DNA of 64,000 bases from Cellvibrionales bacterium (GCA_024639455.1 JAHEIH010000002.1:1-64000), one strand, 5' to 3'; shown: positions 26,346 through 36,646, counted from the first letter of the stretch. The notes: generated from the sequence alone by a model not told the origin. Program-made: numbers and translations.

Positions 26346-26821
26346 CGGTTGTCGTGGCGCACGATGCGCTGCTTTTCACGGTTCCAGTCGCGATCCTTGA
26401 GGGTATCGCGCTTGTCGTGTTCTTTCTTGCCCTTGGCGAGTGCAATTTCGGCTTTGATCAGGTGGTTTTTCCAGTACAGCGCGGTGCACACGCAGGTCAG
26501 GCCTTTGGCTTCAACCGCTAAGGCGATACGTGCGAGCTCCTTGCCGTGCAGCAATAGTTTACGGTTGCGTGTCGGCTCGGTGACGTAGTGTGTACAGGCG
26601 CTTTTGAGTGGGGTGATATTCATGCCATAGAGGTAGGCTTCGCCCTGGTGCATTTGCACAAAGCTATCGACGAGCTGCACTTTGCCTTCGCGTAGGCTTT
26701 TCACTTCCCAACCTTGCAGAGACACGCCGGCCTCGAATTTATCTTCGATGAAAAAGTCGTGTTTCGCTTTCTTGTTGAGAGCGATCGTGTTGCTTTGGGG
26801 TTTGGGTTTTTTCTTAGCCAT
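26342..26821 (-). CDS. smpB: SsrA-binding protein SmpB
   Basis: SmpB binds tmRNA and brings it to stalled ribosomes for trans-translation. The 159-aa protein begins with a lysine-rich tail and then the classic core: [29 protein letters not shown] (key parts FIEDKFEAG and GWEVKSLR). It has the oligonucleotide-binding-fold loop [18 protein letters not shown], and ends with a basic tail [18 protein letters not shown], which enters the A site. It is convergent with the ABC ATPase gene. No ssrA gene is visible nearby. Its position near ratA, ratB and bamE is conserved. Confidence 0.96.
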   Translation of the reverse strand: MAKKKPKPQSNTIALNKKAKHDFFIEDKFEAGVSLQGWEVKSLREGKVQLVDSFVQMHQGEAYLYGMNITPLKSACTHYVTEPTRNRKLLLHGKELARIALAVEAKGLTCVCTALYWKNHLIKAEIALAKGKKEHDKRDTLKDRDWNREKQRIVRHDNR

Positions 26822-26947
26822 GGCGCGTAGTATAAAGCACTCGTTACGTGGCTGCCTATGTGAATTGTATCAGAAGCTAAATTTTTGTTTTTGCTTGAGA
26901 CTCTAGGCTTCTTGGCAGACAATACCTTGGCATCATAGGAAAGCGCA

Positions 26948-28300
26948 ATGAAACGACAGGCTAGTTCAGATCAAGGCATGTGGCGTCGCCAAATTACCTT
27001 CTTATTGGCGTCGTCTGGGTCGGCTATTGGTCTTGGAAATATCTGGAAATTCCCCTATATCGCCGGTGAAAATGGCGGTGGCGCTTTTATTTTAATGTAT
27101 CTCCTCTGTATCACTTTGGTCGGTATCCCTATTTATATGGCCGAAACGGTGGTGGGGCATGAGACCCGTCGCAACCCCGTCACCGCGATGTCGATATTGG
27201 CCAAGCAGGCTGGTCAAAGCCAACGTTGGCGATGGGTGGGTGGTGTAGCCTGCCTCACGGGTCTTATTGTGCTCTCCTATTTTACCGTCGTAGCTGGTTG
27301 GGGATTACATTACTTGGTGAACGCGTTTGAAGGCGCTTTTCAAAATGAAGGTAGCTACGCTGTCCGCGGTATTTTCATCGATTTGTTATCCGATCCCGTT
27401 GCCATGCTGCGCTATCAGTCCCTGTTTTTAATGACGGTCATGCTTGTCGTAGGTCTAGGTGTTAGGGCGGGACTGGGTGTGGCCGGGCACGTTATGGTTC
27501 CCTTGATGCTGCTCATGTTGGGGCTGTTGATTGCCTATAGCCATTCGCTGGGAGACATGTCAGCCGCTATCGATTTTATGTTTAGCTTTGACACCGACGC
27601 TCTCAATTGGAACAGTTTTTTGGTGGCGTTGGGCCACGCCTTCTTTTCGTTGAGTATTGGTATGGGAGCAATGATGGCATATGGCGCCTATATGCCGAAA
27701 CGCACATCCATTCCGTCGATGGTGTTTGCCGTCGCTAGCATCGATTTGTTATTCGCCATGTTTGCCGGATTAGCCATATTCCCCATTGTATTTGCCAGTG
27801 GTTTGGCGCCAGGCGAAGGCCCGGGTTTGATGTTTGTAAGTCTTCCGGTGGCTTTTGGCAATATGTTGTACGGTAGTTTTATGGGCGCACTGTTTTTCGC
27901 TTTAGTGGTGGTAGCTGCGCTCAGTTCTGCTGTGGCACTGCTTGAGCCAGCGGTGGCTTGGCTCAATGAACGGCGCGGAATTCCACGGCCTATCGGCGTG
28001 TTACTGCTAGGTGTGCTCGTATGGCTGCTGAGTTTGATGTCGATGTTTTCCTTTAATGCCCTGCAGCATGTGGAAGTAGTTTCAGGACTTAATATTTTTG
28101 AGTTTCTTGATGGCCTATCTGCCAACGTGTTACTGCCCGGTGTGGGCTTTGCGTTAGCCGTTTTTGTTGGTTGGCGTATGGATGTCCAGAAATTTTCCCA
28201 CCGTCGCTTCTTCTCGCTGTGGATTTGGCTGTTGCGCTATGTCACCACGCCGGCGGTTTTGGTAATATTCGTTACCGCCTTAATCCAACACGTGGCCTAA
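26948..28300 (+). CDS. Sodium-dependent transporter, NSS (SNF) family
   Basis: This 450-aa inner-membrane protein has 11-12 predicted helices. It opens with the NSS signature SGSAIGLGNIWKFPYIAGENGGG (key residues GLGNIWKFPY), where the unwound helix 1 binds sodium and substrate. LeuT-fold features also include SIGMGAMMAYGAYM and the helix rich in Gly and Phe around 245-260. Bacterial members import amino acids or amine-type solutes with sodium. The substrate cannot be told from sequence alone. It starts at ATG 26948 behind AGGAAAGCGCA and is followed 10 bases later by ratA, though it is not part of the conserved block. Confidence 0.9.
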   Translation: MKRQASSDQGMWRRQITFLLASSGSAIGLGNIWKFPYIAGENGGGAFILMYLLCITLVGIPIYMAETVVGHETRRNPVTAMSILAKQAGQSQRWRWVGGVACLTGLIVLSYFTVVAGWGLHYLVNAFEGAFQNEGSYAVRGIFIDLLSDPVAMLRYQSLFLMTVMLVVGLGVRAGLGVAGHVMVPLMLLMLGLLIAYSHSLGDMSAAIDFMFSFDTDALNWNSFLVALGHAFFSLSIGMGAMMAYGAYMPKRTSIPSMVFAVASIDLLFAMFAGLAIFPIVFASGLAPGEGPGLMFVSLPVAFGNMLYGSFMGALFFALVVVAALSSAVALLEPAVAWLNERRGIPRPIGVLLLGVLVWLLSLMSMFSFNALQHVEVVSGLNIFEFLDGLSANVLLPGVGFALAVFVGWRMDVQKFSHRRFFSLWIWLLRYVTTPAVLVIFVTALIQHVA

Positions 28301-28310
28301 TCTAGTAGCT

Positions 28311-28745
28311 ATGAAAACCATTCAACGCAGCGCGCTGCTCATGTACCCTGTTGAACACTTGTATCGACTCGTTAACGAGGTTGAGGCCTATCCGCAGTTT
28401 ATTGATGGCTGTGTCGGTAGTGAGGTTTTTGAGCGCTCTGAGACCGAATTGCGCGCTCGATTGGATCTTGCGAAGGCTGGAGTCAAACTCAGTTTTACCA
28501 CCCATAACACTATGCAGCCCAACGAACATATTGTGTTGAGCTTGATCGATGGGCCATTTAAAGCCTTTAAAGGTGAATGGCATTTCACTCGATTGCAGGA
28601 AAATGCATGCAAGGTCGAGTTTGAGCTGCAATTTGAATTATCCAACGCGCTGTTGAGTGCTGCTATTGGCAAGTTACTCGACGGCGTGACAAGCAATTTG
28701 GTAGATGCCCTATGTCAACGCGCGAAAACACAATCGATTCAATGA
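28311..28745 (+). CDS. ratA: RatA/COQ10-like START-domain protein
   Basis: This 144-aa protein belongs to the polyketide-cyclase/START superfamily, in the RatA/Coq10 group. Characteristic motifs are QRSALLMYPVEHLYRLVNEVEAYPQFIDGC (key part VEAYPQF) and FKAFKGEWHF. E. coli RatA has been described as a toxin that blocks 70S assembly, while the eukaryotic relative Coq10 binds coenzyme Q; the role here is not settled. Its TGA overlaps the ATG of the next gene (ATGA), so the two are coupled. The pair next to smpB, bamE and fur is a conserved arrangement in gammaproteobacteria. Confidence 0.9.
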   Translation: MKTIQRSALLMYPVEHLYRLVNEVEAYPQFIDGCVGSEVFERSETELRARLDLAKAGVKLSFTTHNTMQPNEHIVLSLIDGPFKAFKGEWHFTRLQENACKVEFELQFELSNALLSAAIGKLLDGVTSNLVDALCQRAKTQSIQ

Positions 28746-29029
28746 TTACTGTAGAAGTGGCTTACGCCACGCCACAGTTGCAAAAAATTGTCACGCTTCA
28801 AGTGGCTTCTGGCACAACGCCTCGTCAGGCGGCAGTGGCTTCTGATATAGGACAATTTTTCCCAGAGGCCGATCTCGCTGGCGCTGACATGGGCATTTTT
28901 GGCAAGGTAGTAAAGGCCGATGAATATGCTCTACAAGAGGGCGATCGTGTAGAGGTTTACCGGCCTTTGATTGCCGATCCCAAGGAGGTGCGCAAAGCGC
29001 GCGCTGCTAAGGTAAAAGCGGAAATTTAG
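28742..29029 (+). CDS. RatB/RnfH family ubiquitin-like protein
   Basis: This 95-aa protein has a beta-grasp, ubiquitin-like fold of the RnfH (RatB) family. ITVEVAYATPQLQKIVTLQV forms the first hairpin, and GIFGKVVKADEYALQEGDRVEVYRPLIADPKEVRKARA (key parts IFGK and EVYRPLIADPK) is the family signature. The function is unknown; it was named a possible antitoxin partner of RatA and is also seen in rnf clusters. The start ATG 28742 overlaps the ratA stop; an upstream alternative at 28712 would overlap ratA and is not favoured. Confidence 0.9.
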   Translation: MITVEVAYATPQLQKIVTLQVASGTTPRQAAVASDIGQFFPEADLAGADMGIFGKVVKADEYALQEGDRVEVYRPLIADPKEVRKARAAKVKAEI

Positions 29030-29050
29030 CGGCGTTGAGCGCCGCTATGG

Positions 29051-29428
29051 TTATTCTTCGGGGGTATTGATGACGGGGTTGCTACCCTCGTCGGTTGGCT
29101 TGTCACTTGCCTTGTTTTTCAGTTGGCCTTCAATAGTGACCAGCTTGTCTTCTTCAAAGATGACCGCAATGCGTTCTTCAATGAGTGTCTTTTTACCGTA
29201 TTGCACGAGGAAAATGTAATCCCAGCGTTGGTCGTTGAAGCTGTCGGTGACCATGGGTGTGCCCATGATGAATTTTACCTGGCGTTTGGTCATACCGGTT
29301 TCGAGTTGGTTGAGCATGTCCTCTTTGACAATGTTGCCTTGCGGCACCCGCATTTTGTAAACCCCTGGGAAGCTACAGCCTGCCGCAAAGATTACTGTGC
29401 CTAGCAAGAGTGGCAAAAGTTTTTTCAT
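29051..29428 (-). CDS. bamE: Outer membrane assembly lipoprotein BamE
   Basis: BamE (SmpA/OmlA) is a small lipoprotein of the BAM complex that folds outer-membrane beta-barrels. The protein of about 125 aa has a lipoprotein signal (LLLGTVIFAAGC), followed by the BamE core: VKEDMLNQLETGMTKRQVKFIMGTPMV (key parts LETGMTKRQV and GTPM), then RWDYIFLVQ. The C-terminal tail is Pro/Asn-rich and unstructured. The start is taken as ATG 29426-29428; an in-frame TTG two codons earlier is less likely. It is divergent from fur, as in Pseudomonas-like genomes. Confidence 0.95.
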   Translation of the reverse strand: MKKLLPLLLGTVIFAAGCSFPGVYKMRVPQGNIVKEDMLNQLETGMTKRQVKFIMGTPMVTDSFNDQRWDYIFLVQYGKKTLIEERIAVIFEEDKLVTIEGQLKNKASDKPTDEGSNPVINTPEE

Positions 29429-29575
29429 CGTCAATATCCATCTAAAAATCTGTCGAGCGATAATACATGATGCCCTGCGACACTGCTAATCCTTGGCCTT
29501 AAAAAAACACAAAAAGGGCTGAAATTCCCTCAGCTTCCTTTTAAACTGATGCTATTAATGAGACTGGGAATGAGA

Positions 29576-29983
29576 ATGGATAACAATGAATTGCGTAAAG
29601 CGGGGCTCAAAGTCACGGTGCCGCGCTTAAAAATTCTCGACGTATTAGAGAACGCTGGTGAAGACGCCCACCTTAGCGCTGAGGATGTCTTCAAAATTTT
29701 GATGGAGCAGGGCGAAGATGTCGGTCTGGCCACTGTCTATCGAGTATTAACCCAGTTTGAGCAGGCAGGTTTGGTGACGCGTCACCACTTTGATAGCGGG
29801 CTGTCGGTGTTTGAGCTATCCAGTGAAGATCACCACGACCACATGGTTTGTACCGAAACCGGCCAAGTGGTGGAGTTTTATGACGAAACCATTGAGAAAC
29901 TACAACACGAAATTGCAGAAAAACACGGCTTCGAGCTCGTTGATCATAGCCTTGTGCTCTACGTTAAGCCTAAAAAATCTTAG
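29576..29983 (+). CDS. fur: Ferric uptake regulator Fur
   Basis: Fur is an iron-sensing repressor that binds operator DNA when loaded with ferrous iron. With the ATG at 29576 it is 135 aa, in the normal range; the site GGGAATGAGA precedes it. The DNA-binding wing helix holds GLKVTVPRLKILDVL and GLATVYRVLTQFEQAG. The metal residues lie in SSEDHHDHMVCTETGQVVEF. It lacks the C-terminal cysteine cluster seen in E. coli Fur. It is divergent from bamE, with 147 bases between them, and its 3' end overlaps the end of recN by 4 bases. Confidence 0.96.
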   Translation: MDNNELRKAGLKVTVPRLKILDVLENAGEDAHLSAEDVFKILMEQGEDVGLATVYRVLTQFEQAGLVTRHHFDSGLSVFELSSEDHHDHMVCTETGQVVEFYDETIEKLQHEIAEKHGFELVDHSLVLYVKPKKS

Positions 29984-31650
29984 TGTTGCACGTTGAGCAT
30001 GGCCTTGGCGTGTGCCACGGTCTGCTCGCTAACACTTATTCCGCCGATCATTCTGGCAATTTCTACAATTTTTTCTTCGTCATCAATCTGCTGTAACTGT
30101 GTGGTCGTTCTGTCGTCATGGTGTTGTTTGCTAACCACCACGTGCTGATGTCCCTTCACGGCTACTTGCGCTAGGTGGGTCACACACAGCACCTGTGTAT
30201 TAGCGCTGAGTTGGCGCAGCAAATTGCCCACGACTTCTGCTACGGCGCCGCCAATACCGACATCAACTTCATCAAATACCATGGTGGCGACCGAAGAGGT
30301 CTGTGCCACAATTACCTGAATGGCGAGGCTTATACGGCTTAATTCGCCGCCCGAGGCGATCTTGCCAAGTGGCCCTGGGGCCTGGCCAGGGTGAGTAGCG
30401 ATAGTGAATTCGATCTCTTCCGCACCGTAGGGGTGAACTGCTTGTTCCCACGCTCGTAATGCCACTTCGAAGCGGCAACCGCGCATCGAAAGAGCTTGTA
30501 ACTGTTGGTTAACCTGATCTGCCAATTGCTTGCCAGTGTTTAGTCGCGCGTCGGTCAATTGCTTAGCACGCTCTCGATATTTTGCCAATGCCTGTGCATG
30601 CTGGGCTTGCAGGGCGTCTATATTGCCGCCATCGCCTTCAAGGGTGGCCAGTTCGGTCTTCAATTGCTGTTGTACATCGAGTAGTTCATAGGGTTGCACG
30701 CGGTGACGACGAGCCACTTGGTGAATATCATCGAGGCGTGCGTCTACTTCAGCCAAGCGCTGGGGATCGATGTCGAAGTTATCGATGCGTTGCTGCAATT
30801 CATGGCTGGCCTCTTCGATTTGAATACGGGCACTTTCTAGCATGTCGAAGACGTCGCTTAAGCCCGCATCGTTATCTAAGTTATCCTGAATCAAGCGGCA
30901 GGCGTGATTAAGTAAATCAAGGGCACCCTCGCCAGCATCGCTTCGGCACACAGCGAGCGCGCGTTGGTTGTTTTGCAGGATGTCGCCAGCATTGCTGAGC
31001 TGCTTGAGCTCGGCTTCTAGCGCTTCTAGTTCGCCCTCCTGTAGCGCCAGCTTGTCCAATTCGTCGACTTGGTAGCTGAGCAACTGTAATTTAGCGCTGT
31101 ATTCTTCTTCGTTGGCGAGGCGCGTGGTTAGCTGTTCATCGATCTGGCGGAAGGCTTTGGCTGCCTGGCGCACCTTTTCCGCCAGTGCTTGGTGTTTGCC
31201 AAAGCCGTCTAAAATAGAGCGGTGGTTAGCTTTTTTGAGCAGGGTTTGATGCTCGTGCTGGCTGTGGATGTCGATCAACCATTCACCTAATTCCTGTAGT
31301 TCGCGGGCAGTGACACTGCTGCCGTTGACATACCCGCGGGAGCGCCCTTCCGCGGTGACAACGCGGCGAACTAAACATTCGTTGTTTTCATCTAACAGCT
31401 CGCGGCTATGCAGCCACTCGCGGGCGGCGGGTATCACGCTGACGTCAAAACAGGCGGTCACCTCGGCCTGCTTGCATTGGTGGCGCACCACACCTGCGTC
31501 CGCACGAGAGCCTAAGCACAGTGCCAGAGCATCGAGCATAATCGACTTTCCTGCACCGGTCTCGCCAGTGATAACCGTCATGCCGGTATCGAATTCGAGT
31601 TCGATATTTTCCGCGATAACAAAATCTTTGACGCTTAGATGTAGCAACAT
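29980..31650 (-). CDS. recN: DNA repair protein RecN
   Basis: RecN is an SMC-like ATPase that acts on double-strand breaks and is one of the most strongly SOS-induced proteins. With the ATG at 31648-31650 the protein is 556 aa, near the family norm. Walker A GETGAGKS is at 29-36, long coiled coil follows in the middle, and the ABC signature SGGELSRISLA and Walker B MVFDEVDVGIGG lie in the C-terminal half. The ribosome binding site is GGAGGCGATT. The frame remains open upstream to 31794 but that extension covers the promoter. A near-consensus LexA site lies 28 bases upstream. Confidence 0.95.
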   Translation of the reverse strand: MLLHLSVKDFVIAENIELEFDTGMTVITGETGAGKSIMLDALALCLGSRADAGVVRHQCKQAEVTACFDVSVIPAAREWLHSRELLDENNECLVRRVVTAEGRSRGYVNGSSVTARELQELGEWLIDIHSQHEHQTLLKKANHRSILDGFGKHQALAEKVRQAAKAFRQIDEQLTTRLANEEEYSAKLQLLSYQVDELDKLALQEGELEALEAELKQLSNAGDILQNNQRALAVCRSDAGEGALDLLNHACRLIQDNLDNDAGLSDVFDMLESARIQIEEASHELQQRIDNFDIDPQRLAEVDARLDDIHQVARRHRVQPYELLDVQQQLKTELATLEGDGGNIDALQAQHAQALAKYRERAKQLTDARLNTGKQLADQVNQQLQALSMRGCRFEVALRAWEQAVHPYGAEEIEFTIATHPGQAPGPLGKIASGGELSRISLAIQVIVAQTSSVATMVFDEVDVGIGGAVAEVVGNLLRQLSANTQVLCVTHLAQVAVKGHQHVVVSKQHHDDRTTTQLQQIDDEEKIVEIARMIGGISVSEQTVAHAKAMLNVQH

Positions 31651-31677
31651 AATCGCCTCCTGTTTTTTGTCTAGTAT

Positions 31678-31693
31678 ATGTATATTTATACAG
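31678..31693 (-). promoter_or_regulatory. Near-consensus LexA box upstream of recN
   Basis: On the minus strand CTGTATAAATATACAT matches 14 of 16 positions of the gammaproteobacterial LexA site (CTGT-AT-rich-ACAG). Only the inner TA/AA and the last base depart. recN is an SOS gene in well-studied relatives, so location supports the call. Confidence 0.6.
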
Positions 31694-31739
31694 TGCGCAA
31701 GATGTCGCGTCGGACAGTCACATTTTTTTACATTTTTCC

Positions 31740-31767
31740 CTTGAAATGCGTCTGGCCATCCCCACAT
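31740..31767 (+). promoter_or_regulatory. Heat-shock (sigma-32) promoter of grpE
   Basis: CTTGAAA (31740-31746) and CCCCACAT (31760-31767) are 13 bases apart, matching the sigma-32 consensus CTTGAAA / CCCCATnT except for one base. It lies 48 bases upstream of the grpE start. Confidence 0.8.
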
Positions 31768-31814
31768 AGCTGACATGGGTATTTTTACATTCACCTCTGG
31801 CCGGAGATTTCAAG

Positions 31815-32378
31815 GTGACAGTTGAAGAAAACAAGCAACATGACGAACAGCTCGACCAAGTCGCGGAAGAGCAAGTAGAAGCGAGTGTCGACGAGGGAAC
31901 CCTGGAGGGTGATGTGTCGGCACTGCAAGCCGAGCTCGACGCGGTGCGTGGCGAACTTGCCAACATGAAAGAGCACAGCATGCGTGCCCTCGCTGAGGCG
32001 CAGAACATTAAACGGCGCTCTGAAATCGATGTTGAAAATGCGCGTAAATATGGTGCAGAAAAAATTATTTCTGAGTTACTGCCGGTGGTGGATAACCTCG
32101 AGCGTGCACTGCAAGCGGCCGATGCCGACATCGAAGGAATCAAACCCGTGCTAGAGGGTGTGGAGCTGACGCTGAAAGGTTTTGTCGATGCACTGGGCAA
32201 GAGCAACGTTGAAATCGTCGATCCTCACGGCGAGCCCTTCGACCCTGAAGTACACCAAGCGATGACCATGATCGAAAGCCCCGATGCCGAGCCCAACAGT
32301 GTTGTGGCCGTCATGCAGAAAGGCTATCGCTTAAATGGCCGCCTACTGCGCCCGGCGATGGTCGTGGTCGCGAAATAA
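31815..32378 (+). CDS. grpE: Nucleotide exchange factor GrpE
   Basis: GrpE releases ADP from DnaK and acts as a thermosensor in the Hsp70 cycle. The 187-aa protein has an acidic N-terminus and a long coiled-coil helix (about 30-80). The C-terminal beta-domain carries HGEPFDPEVHQAMTM and VVAVMQKGYRLNGRLLRPAMVVVAK (key part GYRLNGRLLRPAMV). It starts at GTG 31815 after CCGGAGATTTC. It precedes dnaK and dnaJ in the usual order, transcribed from its own sigma-32 promoter, and is divergent from recN. Confidence 0.96.
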   Translation: MTVEENKQHDEQLDQVAEEQVEASVDEGTLEGDVSALQAELDAVRGELANMKEHSMRALAEAQNIKRRSEIDVENARKYGAEKIISELLPVVDNLERALQAADADIEGIKPVLEGVELTLKGFVDALGKSNVEIVDPHGEPFDPEVHQAMTMIESPDAEPNSVVAVMQKGYRLNGRLLRPAMVVVAK

Positions 32379-32401
32379 AGTGAAATTTTTTAAAAACCAC
32401 A

Positions 32402-32430
32402 CTTGAAATACGAGAATTCAAACTTATATA
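32402..32430 (+). promoter_or_regulatory. Candidate promoter of dnaK
   Basis: TTGAAA (32403-32408) and TATATA (32425-32430) are spaced 16 bases apart, a plausible sigma-70 site. The same CTTGAAA could serve as a sigma-32 -35, but the matching -10 is poor. It lies 84 bases upstream of dnaK in the 135-base gap after grpE. Confidence 0.5.
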
Positions 32431-32513
32431 GAAATCAACAGCAAGAACCACCGCTCTGGAACAACCAACACCAGATTCTGCGGTAAGCTGAACTGATTTA
32501 ACTGGAGATCAAA

Positions 32514-34436
32514 ATGGGTAAAATTATTGGTATTGACTTGGGCACCACTAACTCGTGCGTATCTGTACTTGAGGGTGGCAAAGCTAAAGTTATCGAAAAC
32601 AGCGAAGGCGATCGTACAACTCCCTCGATCATTGCTTACACCGCGGACAATGAAATTCTGGTAGGCCAGTCGGCAAAGCGCCAAGCTGTGACCAACCCTA
32701 CGAATACACTGTTCGCTGTAAAGCGTCTGATCGGTCGTCGTTTCAAAGACGACGTGGTGCAGAAAGACATCTCAATGGTGCCTTACAAAATCGTTGAGCA
32801 CGACAATGGTGACGCGTGGGTAGAAGTCAAAGACAACAAGTTGTCGCCCCCACAAATTTCAGCTGAAGTGTTGAAAAAAATGAAAAAGACCGCCGAGGAA
32901 TACCTGGGCGAGGCCGTCACCGAAGCGGTGGTAACTGTCCCTGCGTACTTCAATGATTCGCAGCGCCAAGCGACTAAAGACGCCGGTAAAATCGCCGGTC
33001 TGAACGTGCGTCGTATTATTAACGAGCCCACCGCCGCGGCGTTAGCCTACGGTATGGACAAGGCGCAAGGTGACCGCACCATCGCTGTGTACGATTTGGG
33101 TGGCGGTACCTTCGATATTTCAATCATTGAGATTGCTGAAGTCGATGGTGAGCACCAGTTCGAAGTATTGTCGACCAACGGTGACACCTTCTTGGGTGGT
33201 GAGGACTTTGACCTGCGTTTGATCGAATACCTCGCAGCTGAATTCAAGAAGGATAGCGGCATCGATCTGCACAACGATCCACTGGCGTTGCAACGTTTGA
33301 AAGAAGCGGCAGAAAAAGCCAAGATCGAACTGTCTTCTTCACAGCAAACTGAGGTGAACCTGCCTTACATTACGGCTGATGCGACCGGTCCTAAGCACTT
33401 GGTCGTTAAACTGAGCCGCGCCAAATTGGAGTCGCTGGTTGAGGAATTAGTGACTCGCTCACTGGAGCCTGTGCGCACGGCGTTGCAAGATGCTGGCCTG
33501 AGTACATCAGAAGTTGACGATGTCATCTTGGTAGGTGGTCAAACCCGTATGCCTATGGTGCAAGCGAAAGTGGCTGAGTTCTTTGGTAAAGAGCCTCGTC
33601 GCGACGTAAACCCCGATGAAGCAGTCGCTATGGGTGCATCGATTCAAGGTGCAGTATTGGCTGGCGACGTGAAAGATGTATTGTTGCTGGACGTCACCCC
33701 CTTGACTCTGGGTATTGAAACCATGGGTGGCGTGGCGACGGCACTGATCGAGAAAAACACCACGATTCCTACTAAGAAGTCACAGGTGTTCTCGACCGCA
33801 GAAGACAACCAGTCTGCTGTAACCATTCACGTGGTACAGGGCGAGCGCAAGCAAGCCGCGCAAAACAAGTCACTGGGTCGTTTCGATCTGGCAGACATCC
33901 CTGCGGCGCCTCGCGGCATGCCTCAGATCGAAGTAACTTTCGACCTAAATGCCGACGGTATCTTGAATGTGTCTGCCAAAGACAAAGCTACAGGTAAAGA
34001 GCAGTCGATCCGCATCACCGCCTCGAGTGGTTTGTCGGATGATGAAATCGAGAAGATGGTACGCGACGCTGAAGCTAACGCTGATGCCGATAAAGCCTTC
34101 GAAGAAGTGGTGCAAGCGCGCAACACCTTGGAAGGTCTGATTCACGCCACTCGCAAGACCTTGGAAGAGGCTGGTGATAAGGCGACTGAAGAAGAGACAA
34201 CAGCCATCAATGCTGCGTTGGAAGAAGCGGAAACTGCCGCGAAAGGCAACGATAAAGCAGCTATGGACGCGGCGACTCAGAAATTGACCGAAGCCTCTGG
34301 CAGCCTGGCGCAAAAGATGTACGCCGAGCAACAAGCCCAGCAAGCAGAGGGCGGAGCTGAGCAGCAAGCCGACAACGCGGCAGACGATAACGTCGTCGAT
34401 GCCGAGTTTGAAGAAGTGAAAGACGACAAGAAGTAA
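32514..34436 (+). CDS. dnaK: Molecular chaperone DnaK (Hsp70)
   Basis: DnaK is the cytoplasmic Hsp70 chaperone. It is 640 aa, the standard length. The ATPase domain starts [13 protein letters not shown] and includes [13 protein letters not shown] and [10 protein letters not shown]. The substrate-binding domain holds [17 protein letters not shown]. The acidic C-terminal tail ends EFEEVKDD, close to the conserved Hsp70 terminus. It is likely transcribed both from grpE's heat-shock promoter and from its own. It precedes dnaJ by 138 bases that contain a terminator-like hairpin. Confidence 0.98.
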   Translation: MGKIIGIDLGTTNSCVSVLEGGKAKVIENSEGDRTTPSIIAYTADNEILVGQSAKRQAVTNPTNTLFAVKRLIGRRFKDDVVQKDISMVPYKIVEHDNGDAWVEVKDNKLSPPQISAEVLKKMKKTAEEYLGEAVTEAVVTVPAYFNDSQRQATKDAGKIAGLNVRRIINEPTAAALAYGMDKAQGDRTIAVYDLGGGTFDISIIEIAEVDGEHQFEVLSTNGDTFLGGEDFDLRLIEYLAAEFKKDSGIDLHNDPLALQRLKEAAEKAKIELSSSQQTEVNLPYITADATGPKHLVVKLSRAKLESLVEELVTRSLEPVRTALQDAGLSTSEVDDVILVGGQTRMPMVQAKVAEFFGKEPRRDVNPDEAVAMGASIQGAVLAGDVKDVLLLDVTPLTLGIETMGGVATALIEKNTTIPTKKSQVFSTAEDNQSAVTIHVVQGERKQAAQNKSLGRFDLADIPAAPRGMPQIEVTFDLNADGILNVSAKDKATGKEQSIRITASSGLSDDEIEKMVRDAEANADADKAFEEVVQARNTLEGLIHATRKTLEEAGDKATEEETTAINAALEEAETAAKGNDKAAMDAATQKLTEASGSLAQKMYAEQQAQQAEGGAEQQADNAADDNVVDAEFEEVKDDKK

Positions 34437-34507
34437 TTCGACCGTCGCGACAAGGCGCGGGGCCTTGTCCTATAATGCCCCGTTCCGTCGTACTTCGAAG
34501 AACAGCG

Positions 34508-34544
34508 GAGGTTTGGCGAGCTCGTCAAACCTCTTCTTTTTTCT
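34508..34544 (+). terminator. Hairpin between dnaK and dnaJ
   Basis: GAGGTTTG (34508-34515) pairs with CAAACCTC (34526-34533), with an inner palindrome GCGAGCTCGT, and is followed by TTCTTTTTT. It is a probable intrinsic terminator or attenuator that lowers dnaJ expression relative to dnaK. Confidence 0.7.
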
Positions 34545-34574
34545 GCCGACAGTAGTGAGATAGGTTAATAACAC

Positions 34575-35705
34575 ATGTCAAAACGCGATTACTATGAAGT
34601 CTTGGGTGTCCAGAAGGGCGTCGACGAAAAGGAGCTGAAAAAAGCCTATCGTCGAATTGCTATGAAGTACCACCCCGACCGCAACCCCGATGACCCGAAT
34701 GCCGACGAGAAATTCAAGGAGGCAACTGAGGCCTACGAGGTTCTGTCCGATTCGCAAAAACGTGCAGCCTATGACCAGTTTGGTCACGCCGGTGTCAACC
34801 AGCAAGGTGGGGGCGGTGGTTTTGGCGGTGGCGAGAACTTTAGCGATATCTTTGGCGATGTGTTCGGTGATATTTTTGGCGGCGGCCGCTCCAGTCGTCG
34901 CGGTGGCCCGCGCCGTGGCTCCGATTTGGCGTATACATTAGAGCTCGACCTGGAAGAAGCGGTCAAAGGCACCACAGTGAAGATCAATGTGCCTCGCATG
35001 GCCCATTGTACTTCGTGTGATGGTAGCGGTGCCAAAAAGGGGTCAACCCCCATCAACTGTAATACTTGTGGCGGTGTTGGTCAGGTGCGTATGCAACAGG
35101 GATTCTTCTCTGTACAACAGACCTGCCCCACCTGTCGTGGTAAGGGCAAAACCATTACCGATCCCTGTAACAGCTGTCACGGCCAAGGCCTGGTAGAGGA
35201 AACCCGCAATTTGTCGGTCAAAGTGCCCGCGGGTGTCGACACTGGCGATCGCATTCGTCTATCTGGCGAGGGCGAAGCAGGCCCTGAGGGAGGTCCAAAC
35301 GGTGACCTGTTCGTGCAAGTTGTCGTGCGAGATCACAACATTTTCCAACGCGATGGCAAACACCTGTACTGTGAAGTGCCGATTAGTTTTACCGATGCGG
35401 CCTTAGGTGGTGAGCTAGAAGTTCCTACTTTGGACGGCCGGGTAAAATTGAAGATTCCCGCCGAGACACAAACCGGTAAGCTATTCCGTTTGCGCGGCAA
35501 GGGAGTTGCTCCTGTTCGTGGTGGTAGTGTGGGCGATTTGATGTGTCGCGTGGTCGTGGAAACGCCAGTGCATTTAAGCAAGCGCCAACGCGAATTGTTA
35601 GAAGAGTTTCAAGCGACCCTGCACGAGGGCGGCAAAAAACAATCACCGCAGAAAGACGGTTGGTTCGAAGGGGTTAAGAATTTCTTCGACGACATGAAAA
35701 TCTAG
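34575..35705 (+). CDS. dnaJ: Molecular chaperone DnaJ (Hsp40)
   Basis: DnaJ delivers substrates to DnaK and stimulates its ATPase. The 376-aa protein has the J domain with the HPD motif in [10 protein letters not shown] (about 33-35). A Gly/Phe-rich linker follows ([19 protein letters not shown], about 75-100). Four zinc repeats of the form CxxCxGxG are seen: [24 protein letters not shown] and CNSCHGQG. The C-terminal substrate-binding domains follow. Length and domain order are standard type I DnaJ. dapB follows after 15 bases. Confidence 0.98.
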   Translation: MSKRDYYEVLGVQKGVDEKELKKAYRRIAMKYHPDRNPDDPNADEKFKEATEAYEVLSDSQKRAAYDQFGHAGVNQQGGGGGFGGGENFSDIFGDVFGDIFGGGRSSRRGGPRRGSDLAYTLELDLEEAVKGTTVKINVPRMAHCTSCDGSGAKKGSTPINCNTCGGVGQVRMQQGFFSVQQTCPTCRGKGKTITDPCNSCHGQGLVEETRNLSVKVPAGVDTGDRIRLSGEGEAGPEGGPNGDLFVQVVVRDHNIFQRDGKHLYCEVPISFTDAALGGELEVPTLDGRVKLKIPAETQTGKLFRLRGKGVAPVRGGSVGDLMCRVVVETPVHLSKRQRELLEEFQATLHEGGKKQSPQKDGWFEGVKNFFDDMKI

Positions 35706-35711
35706 CGTTAA

Positions 35712-36527
<816 letters not shown>

Positions 36528-36546
36528 TCGTTTGTCTAGGTATAAC

Positions 36547-36571
36547 ATGGCGCTTCGGCGCCATTTTTTTT
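36547..36571 (+). terminator. Terminator after dapB
   Basis: ATGGCGC (36547-36553) and GCGCCAT (36558-36564) pair around a TTCG loop, an especially stable tetraloop, and are followed by seven T's. It ends the dnaK-dapB transcript just before the glycerol operon promoter. Confidence 0.92.
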
Positions 36572-36575
36572 GCGG

Positions 36576-36604
36576 TTGACTGAATCCATTAAGGTGGTTA
36601 AATT
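36576..36604 (+). promoter_or_regulatory. Sigma-70 promoter for the glycerol operon
   Basis: TTGACT (36576-36581) and TAAATT (36599-36604) lie exactly 17 bases apart, 42 bases before the regulator gene. Between the -10 and the start is an imperfect dyad AATAGCTGAGCTATA (around 36628-36642) that could be the regulator's own operator. Confidence 0.65.
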
Positions 36605-36646
36605 TAAGTTGTTAAGATAAAGATGAAATAGCTGAGCTATACCACT

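Noticed and set aside
31651-31794. N-terminal extension of recN to 31794
   Set aside because: It would cover the LexA-like site and the divergent grpE promoter, and RecN normally begins MLLHLSVKDF at 31650 behind GGAGGCGATT.
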